From positions 52,501 through 82,500 of the forward strand of contig JACVTC010000060.1 of NCBI GenBank assembly GCA_016946835.1: DNA of 30,000 nt, in the 5' to 3' direction. A model generated the notes under the pieces. The model was not told the DNA's origin. It worked only from the letters and a program-made list of their open reading frames with translations, and ran no database searches. The position numbers and the translations under genes are program-made. The DNA is from Neocallimastix lanati (nom. inval.). Its lineage: Eukaryota > Neocallimastigomycota > Neocallimastigomycetes > Neocallimastigales > Neocallimastigaceae. Positions within the stretch are counted from its first letter, which is position 1; every line of letters starts with the position of its first letter. Shown in pieces: positions 21,002 to 30,000 of the stretch.

Positions 21002-22444
21002 CTTATGTAGCTGGTAAAAAAAAAATATTCTATGGATTAAAAAAAGTGGACAAAAGTATTTTGATGGTTTCTTCATAATTTTTTTTAACTCTATTTTAAA
21101 AAATTATTGAATTCTTTAATTAACTTTTTTCTTCTGTAGCTGTTAAAAAAGAAATATTCTATGGATTAAAAAAAGTGGACAAAAGTATTTTGATGGTTTC
21201 TTCATAATTTTTTTTTTTTTTTTAACACTATTTTAAAAAATTATTGAATTCTTTAATTAACTTTTCTCTTCTTTAGCTGGTAAAAAAAGAAATATTCTAT
21301 GGATTAAAAAAAGTGGACAAAAGTATTTTGATGGTTTCTTCATAATTTTTTTTTTTTTTTTTTTTTTTTAAATCTATTTTAAAAAATTATTGAATTCTTT
21401 AATTAACTTTTTTCTTCTGTAGCTGGTAAAAAAAAATATTTTATGGATTAAAAATAGTGGACAAAAGTATTTTGATGGTTTCTTCATAATTTTTTTTAAT
21501 TCTATTTTAAAAAATTATTGAATTCTTTAATTAGCTTTTTTCTTCTGTAGCTGGTAAAAAAAAAATATTCTATGGATTAAAAAAAGTGGACAAAAGTATT
21601 TTGATGGTTTCTTCATAATTTTTTTTTTTTTTTTTTTTTTTTTTTCTATTTATATTTTAAAAATTATTTAATTCTTTAATTAACTTTTTTTCTTCTGTAG
21701 CTGGTAAAAAAAAAATATTCTATGGATTAAAAAAAGTGGACCAAAGTATTTTGATGGTTTCTTCATAATTTTTTTTAACTCTATTTTAAAGAATTATTGA
21801 ATTCTTTAATTAACTTTTTATCTTCTGTAGCTGGTAAAAAAAAAATATTCTATGGATTAAAAAAAGTGGACAAAAGTATTTTGAAGGTTTCTTCATAATT
21901 TTTTTTAACTCTATTTTAAAAAATTATTGAATTTTTAATTAACTTTTTTTCTTCTGTAGCTGGTAAAAAAAAAATATTCTATGGATTAAAAATAGTGGAC
22001 AAAAGTATTTTGATGGTTTCTTCATAATTTTTTTAACTTTATTTTAAAAATTATTGAATTCTTTAATTAACTTTTTTTCTTCTGTAGCTGATAAAAATAA
22101 AAAAATATTCTATGGATTAAAAAAAGTGGACAAAAGTATTTTGATGGTTTCTTTATAATTTTTTTTTTTTTTTTTTTAACTCTATTTTAAAAAATTATTG
22201 AATTCTTTAATTAACTTTTTTTCTTTTGTAGCTGGTAAAAAAAAAATATTCTATGGATTAAAAAAAGTGGACAAAAGTATTTTGATGGTTTCTTCATAAT
22301 TTTTTTTTTTTTTTTTTTTTTTTTTTATTTATATTTTAAAAATTATTGAATTCTTTAATTAACTTTTTTTCTTCTGTAGCAGGTAAAAAAAAAAAATATT
22401 CTATGGATTAAAAAAAGTGGACAAAAGTATTTTTATGGTTTCTT

Positions 22445-22479
<35 letters not shown>

Positions 22480-23702
22480 TATTTTAAAAATTATTGAATT
22501 CTTTAATTAATTTTTTTCCACTGTAGCTGGTAAAAAAAAAAATATTCTATGGATTAAAAAAAGTGGACAAAAGTATTTTTATGGTTTCTTCATAATTTTT
22601 TTTAACTCTATTTTGAAAAATTATTGAATTCTTTAATTAACTTTTTTCCTCTGTAGCTGGTAAAAAAAAATATTCTATTGATTAAAAAAAGTGGACCAAA
22701 GTATTTTGATGGTTTCTTCATAATTTTTTTTTTTTTTTTTAATTCAATTTTAAAAAATTATTGAATTCTTTAATTAACTTTTTTTCTTCTGTAGCTGGTA
22801 AAAAAAAAAAATATTCTATGGATTAAAAAAAGTGGACAAAAGTATTTTAATGGTTTCTTCATTATTTTTTTTTTTTTTTTTAATTCTATTTTAAAAAATT
22901 ATTGAATTCTTTAATTAACTTTTTTTCCTCTGTAGCTGGTAAAAAAAAATATTCTATGGATTAAAAAAAGTGCACAAAAGTATTTTAATGGTTTCTTCAT
23001 TATTTTTTTTTTTTTTTTTAATTCTATTTTAAAAAATAATTGAATTCTTTAATTAACTTTTTTTCTTCTGTAACTGGTAAAAAAAAAATATTCTATGGAT
23101 TAAAAAAAGTGGACAAAAGTATTTCTATGGATTAAAAAAAGTGGACCAAAGTATTTTGATGGTTTCTTCATAATTTTTTTTAACTCTATTTTAAAGAATT
23201 ATTGAATTCTTTAATTAACTTTTTATCTTCTGTAGCTGGTAAAAAAAAAATATTCTATGGATTAAAAAAAGTGGACAAAAGTATTTTGAAGGTTTCTTCA
23301 TAATTTTTTTTAACTCTATTTTAAAATATTATTGAATTTTTAATTAACTTTTTTTCTTCTGTAGCTGGTAAAAAAAAAATATTCTATGGATTAAAAATAG
23401 TGGACAAAAGTATTTTGATGGTTTCTTCATAATTTTTTTAACTTTATTTTAAAAATTATTGAATTCTTTAATTAACTTTTTTTCTTCTGTAGCTGATAAA
23501 AATAAAAAAATATTCTATGGATTAAAAAAAGTGGACAAAAGTATTTTGATGGTTTCTTTATAATTTTTTTTTTTTTTTTTTTAACTCTATTTTAAAAAAT
23601 TATTGAATTCTTTAATTAACTTTTTTTCTTTTGTAGCTGGTAAAAAAAAAATATTCTATGGATTAAAAAAAGTGGACAAAAGTATTTTGATGGTTTCTTC
23701 AT

Positions 23703-23733
<31 letters not shown>

Positions 23734-23850
23734 TTTATATTTTAAAAATTATTGAATTCTTTAATTAACTTTTTTTCTTCTGTAGCAGGTAAAAAAAAAA
23801 AATATTCTATGGATTAAAAAAAGTGGACAAAAGTATTTTTATGGTTTCTT

Positions 23851-23885
<35 letters not shown>

Positions 23886-25290
23886 TATTTTAAAAATTAT
23901 TGAATTCTTTAATTAATTTTTTTCCACTGTAGCTGGTAAAAAAAAAAATATTCTATGGATTAAAAAAAGTGGACAAAAGTATTTTTATGGTTTCTTCATA
24001 ATTTTTTTTAACTCTATTTTGAAAAATTATTGAATTCTTTAATTAACTTTTTTCCTCTGTAGCTGGTAAAAAAAAATATTCTATTGATTAAAAAAAGTGG
24101 ACCAAAGTATTTTGATGGTTTCTTCATAATTTTTTTTTTTTTTTTAATTCAATTTTAAAAAATTATTGAATTCTTTAATTAACTTTTTTTCTTCTGTAGC
24201 TGGTAAAAAAAAAAAATATTCTATGGATTAAAAAAAGTGGACAAAAGTATTTTAATGGTTTCTTCATTATTTTTTTTTTTTTTTTTAATTCTATTTTAAA
24301 AAATTATTGAATTCTTTAATTAACTTTTTTTCCTCTGTAGCTGGTAAAAAAAAATATTCTATGGATTAAAAAAAGTGCACAAAAGTATTTTAATGGTTTC
24401 TTCATTATTTTTTTTTTTTTTTTTAATTCTATTTTAAAAAATAATTGAATTCTTTAATTAACTTTTTTTCTTCTGTAACTGGTAAAAAAAAAATATTCTA
24501 TGGATTAAAAAAAGTGGACAAAAGTATTTCTATGGATTAAAAAAAGTGGACAAAAGTATTTTGATGGTTTCTTCATAATTTTTTTTTAACTCTATTTTAA
24601 AAAATTATTGAATTTTTAATTAACTTTTTTTCTTCTGTAGCTGATAAAAAAAAAATATTCTATGGATTAAAAAAAGTGGACAAAAGTATTTTGATGGTTT
24701 CTTTATAATTTTTTTTTTTTTTTTTTTATAACTTTATTATAAAAAATTATTGAATTCTTTAATTAACTTTTTTTCTTCTGTAGCTGGTAAAAAAAAAATA
24801 TTCTATGGATTAAAAAAAGTGGACAAAAGTATTTTGATGGTTTCTTCATAATTTTTTTTAACTCTATTTTAAAAAATTATTGAATTCTTTAATTAACTTT
24901 TTTCTTCTGTAGCTGGTAAAAAAAAATATTCTATGCATTAAAAAAAGTGGACAAAAGTATTTTGTTGGTTTCTTCATAATTTTTTTTAACTCTATTTTAA
25001 AAAATTATTGAATTCTTTAATTAACTTTTTTTCTTCTGTAGCTGGTAAAAAAAAATATTCTATGGATTAAAAAAGTGGACAAAAGTATTTTGATAGTTTA
25101 TTCATAATTTTTTTTAACTCTATTTTAAAAAATTATTGAATTCTTTAATTAACTTTTTTTCTTCTGTAACTGGTAAAAAAAAAATATTCTATGGATTAAA
25201 AAAGTGGACAAAAGTATTTTGATAGTTTCTTCATAATTTTTTTAACTTTATTTTAAAAATTATTGAATTCTTTAATTAACTTTTTTTCTT
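21002..25290 (+). repeat. Derived copy of the 3.0-kb duplication, enlarged by a 1.40-kb internal duplication
   Basis: The segment repeats the variant order of 17981-21001, with about one unit lost near 21550. It contains a direct 1.40-kb duplication (about 21715-23119 and 23120-24523), marked by GTGGACCAAAG at 21736 and 23141 and by GTATTTCTATGG at 23119 and 24523. After 24523 the variant order of 20235-21001 resumes with an offset of about 4288, the sum of the two shifts (2884 + 1404). Confidence 0.82.
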
Positions 25291-26602
25291 CTGTAGCTGA
25301 TAAAAATAAAAAAATATTCTATGGATTAAAAAAAGTGGACAAAAGTATTTTGATGGTTTCTTTATAATTTTTTTTTTTTTTTTTTACTCTATTTTAAAAA
25401 ATTATTGAATTCTTTAATTAACTTTTTTTCTTTTGTAGCTGGTAAAAAAAAAAATATTCTATGGATTAAAAAAAGTGGACAAAAGTATTTTGATGGTTTC
25501 TTCATAATTTTTTTTTTTTTTTTTTTTTTTTTTTATTTATATTTTAAAAATTATTGAATTCTTTAATTAACTTTTTTTCTTCTGTAGCAGGTAAAAAAAA
25601 AAAATATTCTATGGATTAAAAAAAGTGGACAAAAGTATTTTGATGGTTTCTTCATAATTTTTTTTAACTCTATTTTAAAAAATTATTGAATTCTTTAATT
25701 AATTTTTTTCTTCTGTAGCTGGTAAAAAAAAAATATTCTATGGATTAAAAAAGTGGACAAAAGTATTTTGATAGTTTCTTCATAATTTTTTTAACTTTAT
25801 TTTAAAAATTATTGAATTCTTTAATTAACTTTTTTTCTTCTGTAGCTGATAAAAATAAAAAAATATTCTATGGATTAAAAAAAGTGAACAAAAGTATTTT
25901 GATGGTTTCTTCATAATTTTTTTTTTTTTTTTTTAACTCTATTTTAAAAAATTATTGAATTTTTAATTAACTTTTTTTCTTCTGTAGCTGGTAAAAAAAA
26001 AAAAATATTCTATGGATTAAAAAAAGTGGATAAAAGTATTTTGATGGTTTCTTCATAATTTTTTTTTTTTTTAACTCTATTTTAAAAAATTATTGAATTC
26101 TTTAATTAACTTTTTTTCTTCTGTAGCTGGTAAAAAAAAATATTCTATGCATTAAAAAAAGTGGACAAAAGTATTTTGTTGGTTTCTTCATAATTTTTTT
26201 TAACTCTATTTTAAAAAATTATTGAATTCTTTAATTAACTTTTTTTCTTCTGTAGCTGGTAAAAAAAAATATTCTATGCATTAAAAAAAGTGGACAAAAG
26301 TATTTTGTTGGTTTCTTCATAATTTTTTTTAACTCTATTTTAAAAAATTATTGAATTCTTTAATTAACTTTTTTTCTTCTGTAGCTGGTAAAAAAAAAAA
26401 ATATACTATAAATTGAAAAAAGTGGACAAAAGTATTTTGATAGTCTCTTCATAATTTTTTTTAAATCTATTTTAAAAAATTATTGAATTCTTTAATTAAC
26501 TTTTTTTCTTCTGTAGCTGGTAAAAAAAAAAATATTCTATGGATTAAAAAAAGTGGACAAAAGTATTTTGATGGTTTCTTCATAATTTTTTTTTTTTTTA
26601 AC

Positions 26603-26776
26603 TACTAAAAAGGTAAAAAATTCTTTCAATTAATTCTATTCATTATTTTAATGTAACCTTTATCACCGTTATATATAAATATTTATATTTAAATATTTTT
26701 TTTTTTCTTTTTAATGTTTAAAAAATAAAATATTTATTTATTTCTATTATTTCTATTATTTCTATTTATTTTGTTC

Positions 26777-26821
<45 letters not shown>

Positions 26822-27289
26822 TTTAACTTTATTATTACTTATAATTTCACATTAATGAATATCATTAATTTAAAATAATAAAATTATTTTATAATAATAA
26901 TACTAATAAAAGTATTTATAAATAAAAAAAAAAAAATTTTTTTTTTTTTTTAAAATTTATATATAAATATATTTATATTTTTTTACTTTTTATTAATTTT
27001 TATATCAATTTTTTTATTTTATTTTTTTTATTTTTATTTTATTTTATTTTTTTTTATTCTTTTTAAATTTCATATATTCTATTTTTTTAATAATACTTTT
27101 TATTATAAAAATATATATCTTTTTTTTTTTTTTATCATAAATATAAAAATAAAAATTTATATTTACTAGGTTCAATTTCTTTTATAATTATTATTAAAAT
27201 ATTTAAATTTTTGAAATTTTTTTAAAAAAAAAAAAAAAATAAAATAAAAAATAAAAAATAAAAAAAATTATTAATTATTATTATCATTA
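26603..27289. other. AT-rich spacer with a 40-base T run
   Basis: There is no gene. The region contains T40 at 26779-26818, further A and T runs (about 26925-26951, 27120-27133, 27224-27239) and TTTTA-type repeats at about 27006-27056. It lies 3' of the minus-strand gene that ends at 27290 and probably includes its transcript end. Confidence 0.7.
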
Positions 27290-30000
27290 TTATAATTTTT
27301 TTGATGGACCTTCTATTTCATTATCATTTATTTTCATTTCAATTCTACAAGTTTTTTTCCAAAAGGCAATACCATAATTTATAAATGTTGAATAGCCATT
27401 CTTTTCATGTTTCATTTTATATTTTTTTTCTATAATTTGATTTATAGCATTTTCACATTCTTTATGAAGTAAATTGTCATCACAATTTTCTGATTTACAT
27501 GTTTTAACCTCAATTAAAATGTATTCTTTTTCTTTATTTCTATTAGGAAAACCAAAGTCATATCTACCTGATCCACTGTTCTCTTCTGCACTTAGGCCGT
27601 AAATTTTACAAAATATAAATATTTGCATTAACAATACTTGATAAACATTTTCATAATCTTTTTCATTGGCAAACAGATGATATTGACTTAAACATGTTAA
27701 ATAATTATTTAAATTTGAATTTATTGTATCTATGTCTTTATTAAAAAGGCCATTAATAAAATTATTTATATAGTTATTATCCTTTATTTCATTTTTTAAA
27801 CTCTCTTTCAATTTTGCTATAAAACAATTAAAAATTTCATTATTAGGAATTTTAATATAATACATATTATTATAGAGGTGCTTATTCAATTGATTATTTT
27901 TATATTTTTTAATTAAATCTTCATTTACATCATTTTCATTTAATTTGGATTCACCTAGTAATAATTTAATTATTTGATCATCCATTTCTTTTATATTTTG
28001 TTTATATCCCTCTTTATCGGATAGAGTGATATATCCTGAATGTAATAAAACCGTCCATACTTCATCTTTTAAATAATTTTTTTTTAACGTTAATATTTCT
28101 TTTATTTCTACAATAATTACATTACCATACAATAGACTTAGGAAATCTTTTTTAAAGGAAAATTCATTTTCTTTAATAATTTTATTTAGAACGGTATCAC
28201 TCTCAGAATTAAACCAATAATTTTTAAATAAATGATCGTCTTTCTTATTTTTATTATTACTAATAAATTTCATTATTGAATATGGATTATACAAATTCTT
28301 AATCATACGATTACCATAACCACAAGAATAGCCATTATATTCTTTTTGAATTTTATTTTCTTCTTCTAAAGGAATTTCAAAATGGGATAAATTTTTTTTT
28401 AACTCGCTTTCTGTAAATCCATAACAATCATAAAATAAATGATCAGAAAGAAGGGTATGTTCATGGATATTATTAAGTCCTGAATAAAAGGTTTTTAATT
28501 CTAAACCTAAGCATCCTGTAATTATTCCGAAATATAAATATTCATTTCCTTTAAAAATATTTGAAAAAAAAGATCTAACAATACCAATAAACATTTCATA
28601 ATATCCATTTTCAAAAGAATTAATAAGAATTTTATCATATTCATCAATTAAAACAATACATTTTCTTTTGTAAAATTTTTCTTCGATTAAACATTGACAT
28701 AAAAAATGAATAGATTCGTTTAATTTATTCATATCTTCTTCTTCATTTTCTATTTTATTCCATACTTCTTGGTCTGACGTATCTAATTTTTTAAAATCAA
28801 TCTTTTCTCGTTGATATTTAAATTGAGAAGATATTTTAGATTTAAGATACATGATAGCTGATTCATAAGTTTTTGATTCGTTATCATTAAAATTTAAATA
28901 TATTACGGGATATTTGTGACATTCTCTCATATTTTTTCTATCTTTTGAAACTTCTAATCCATCAAATACGTCATTTCCTTTACTATCTCCTTTAGTACGT
29001 TTTTCAAAGAATTTTTGAATCATTTTTAAATTTAAACTTTTTCCAAACCTTCTTGGCCGTGTTATTAAATATACAGCATTTCCTTCTTTAATTAATTTAT
29101 TTATCATTCTAGTTTTATCAATAAAATAATATCCTTTTTCATACAAGTCATCATAATTTTCACCACTATATACTTTAGTTGCCATTTCTTTTCTTTTGAA
29201 TTTATTTCCATAATTTATTTCGTAAATCACTCCACATTTCTTTCCACAAATAGATATTCCAAATTTAATGATCTTATCGTATATATTTTTTAATTCTTTG
29301 CCATTAAATAGAAATTTCTCATTGTCATCCAATGCTTGAATACAGCCTTCTTTGATTTCATCTTCTTCCGTTACAATGTTTATAGTAATGTAAAATATTT
29401 TAGATAAATCTGGATTAAATTGATTATTTTTTTTATTACTTTCATTAGAATTATTTGAATTTGAATTATTATTATTGTCACAATTATTATTTAACCTATC
29501 TAAATAATCTTTATGGACATATAATAATTCACGAATATTATTTTTTTCATCATATTTATTTTTAGTAACAATTACATATTCATTATTCAAACTTAAAAGT
29601 GAGTAAATTAGAGCGTACCATTTGTTTAAGTTTTCATTTCGGGAATAATTAACTTTGTTTATTGAATTTTCAAGGAATTCTTGAATTTTTTCTTCATCAT
29701 AATTTTTAATAAATAAATCAATAATTTCACTATATTTAGAATTATTATATAAATTATCTTTCCAATAAGAAAATTTTATTTTAAAAAATTCTTTAATTTC
29801 TTTATTTTTTATTTTTAATTCATTATTATCAACAATTAGATAACCAAATTTAATAAATAAAGTCCAAATGATATCTCGGTTGTTATTTATATATTCTTTT
29901 TTTAACATTTCAAATTCTAATAATTTGGGAATTGACTTTTCAATAAATCCATTTTGTAAAAGGTAATCTATATCTTTAATCATAATATAATCAAAATCAT
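27290..30000 (-). CDS. AAA-ATPase-like / PD-(D/E)XK nuclease protein, tandem module, 5' end outside the window
   Basis: The first ATG in the window is at 29983 (897 codons to the stop), but the frame stays open through five more codons to the edge, so the gene probably starts beyond 30000. Residues 276-530 form an AAA-ATPase-like domain of the bacterial type: a YFIDKT-like start (286-291), Walker A-like TRPRRFGKS (308-316), Walker B VLIDEYD (444-450) and FGIITGCLGL (485-494) with YSGLNN, then a GFTESEL block (522-528). A PD-(D/E)XK nuclease follows at about 780-885, with GSGRYDFGF (D809), LIEVKTC (E825, K827) and NYGIAFWKKTCRIEM. Residues 1-255 resemble the part of such a protein after the ATPase: IIWTLFIKFGYL (38-49) parallels EVWTVLLHSGYI (641-652), and FGISICGKKCGVIYEI (241-256) parallels the C-terminus. 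Active-site residues are missing from this copy, and an Asn-rich insert splits it. The precise role is unknown. It could belong to a mobile or selfish element. Confidence 0.9.
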   Translation of the reverse strand, partial: DFDYIMIKDIDYLLQNGFIEKSIPKLLEFEMLKKEYINNNRDIIWTLFIKFGYLIVDNNELKIKNKEIKEFFKIKFSYWKDNLYNNSKYSEIIDLFIKNYDEEKIQEFLENSINKVNYSRNENLNKWYALIYSLLSLNNEYVIVTKNKYDEKNNIRELLYVHKDYLDRLNNNCDNNNNSNSNNSNESNKKNNQFNPDLSKIFYITINIVTEEDEIKEGCIQALDDNEKFLFNGKELKNIYDKIIKFGISICGKKCGVIYEINYGNKFKRKEMATKVYSGENYDDLYEKGYYFIDKTRMINKLIKEGNAVYLITRPRRFGKSLNLKMIQKFFEKRTKGDSKGNDVFDGLEVSKDRKNMRECHKYPVIYLNFNDNESKTYESAIMYLKSKISSQFKYQREKIDFKKLDTSDQEVWNKIENEEEDMNKLNESIHFLCQCLIEEKFYKRKCIVLIDEYDKILINSFENGYYEMFIGIVRSFFSNIFKGNEYLYFGIITGCLGLELKTFYSGLNNIHEHTLLSDHLFYDCYGFTESELKKNLSHFEIPLEEENKIQKEYNGYSCGYGNRMIKNLYNPYSIMKFISNNKNKKDDHLFKNYWFNSESDTVLNKIIKENEFSFKKDFLSLLYGNVIIVEIKEILTLKKNYLKDEVWTVLLHSGYITLSDKEGYKQNIKEMDDQIIKLLLGESKLNENDVNEDLIKKYKNNQLNKHLYNNMYYIKIPNNEIFNCFIAKLKESLKNEIKDNNYINNFINGLFNKDIDTINSNLNNYLTCLSQYHLFANEKDYENVYQVLLMQIFIFCKIYGLSAEENSGSGRYDFGFPNRNKEKEYILIEVKTCKSENCDDNLLHKECENAINQIIEKKYKMKHEKNGYSTFINYGIAFWKKTCRIEMKINDNEIEGPSKKL

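Larger units (their letters stand above)
13144..26602 (+). repeat. Satellite array, about 100 tandem units of about 130 bp
   Basis: I count about 99 recurrences of the AATATTCTATGGATT box between 13164 and 26530, with a mean spacing of about 136 bp. Each unit reads, in order: an A run; AATATTCTATGGATTAAAAA; GTGGACAAAAGTATTTTGAT; GGTTTCTTCATAA; a T run of 7 to over 30; AACTCTATTTTAAAA; TTATTGAATTC; TTTAATTAAC; T-rich; CTTCTGTAGCTGGT. Units without extra homopolymer length are close to 130 bp. At least two subtypes exist, one with AACTCTATTTTAAAAAATT and one with a long T run followed by ATTTATATTTTAAAAATT. No protein is encoded. The left edge is an A run against the LINE fragment. The right edge is a partial unit ending in T's at about 26600. 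Nearly every unit carries EcoRI (GAATTC) and TTAATTAA words. Confidence 0.97.

Noticed and set aside
13144-26602. CRISPR array or telomere repeat
   Set aside because: There are no unique spacers between repeats: whole units of about 130 bp repeat head to tail. The unit is also far too long and complex for a telomere repeat.

Overview
The window is very AT-rich eukaryotic DNA. It has few intact genes, long A and T runs, asparagine-rich insertions and a great deal of repeat. Two features point to an anaerobic gut fungus (Neocallimastigomycota): an intact Rpn-type PD-(D/E)XK nuclease/transposase gene and an AAA-ATPase-like plus PD-(D/E)XK nuclease gene. Both families are bacterial in origin and, to my knowledge, expanded in those fungi. 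The decayed Ty3/Gypsy, LINE and MULE elements also fit. This assignment is an inference from gene content and composition, not from a marker gene. I see no tRNA, rRNA or CRISPR array.

Layout. 1-2190: relic of a Ty3/Gypsy pol gene (protease, reverse transcriptase, RNase H), broken by frameshifts and swollen homopolymer runs. 2191-3758: AT-rich, no gene. 3759-5440: 5' part of a second LTR retrotransposon, with a 506-bp LTR, a tRNA primer-binding site and a broken gag with a CCHC zinc knuckle. 5445-6180: 18-copy minisatellite that interrupts it. 6590-7735: decayed MULE transposase. 7736-9256: AT-rich, with one conspicuous GC-rich 54-bp island and simple repeats. 9257-10684: intact Rpn-like nuclease gene. 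10685-12486: AT-rich with microsatellites. 12487-13140 (minus): 3' fragment of a LINE ORF. 13144-26602: satellite array of about 100 copies of a unit of about 130 bp, 13.5 kb long. 26603-27289: AT-rich spacer. 27290 to the window end (minus): a large AAA-ATPase/nuclease gene whose reading frame is still open at base 30000.

Only the two nuclease genes look capable of making protein. They are separated by 16.6 kb, are transcribed towards each other, and show no sign of working together. The rest is a heterochromatin-like repeat landscape. The most notable points are the satellite unit, which carries what reads as a full set of intron signals (GT, branch-site-like TTAAC, pyrimidine tract, TAG); the reconstructable nested duplications in the array; an AT-hook-like insertion and an apparent Asp-to-Asn change in the Rpn-like protein; and the tandem-module structure of the AAA/nuclease protein, in which the first nuclease domain appears dead.
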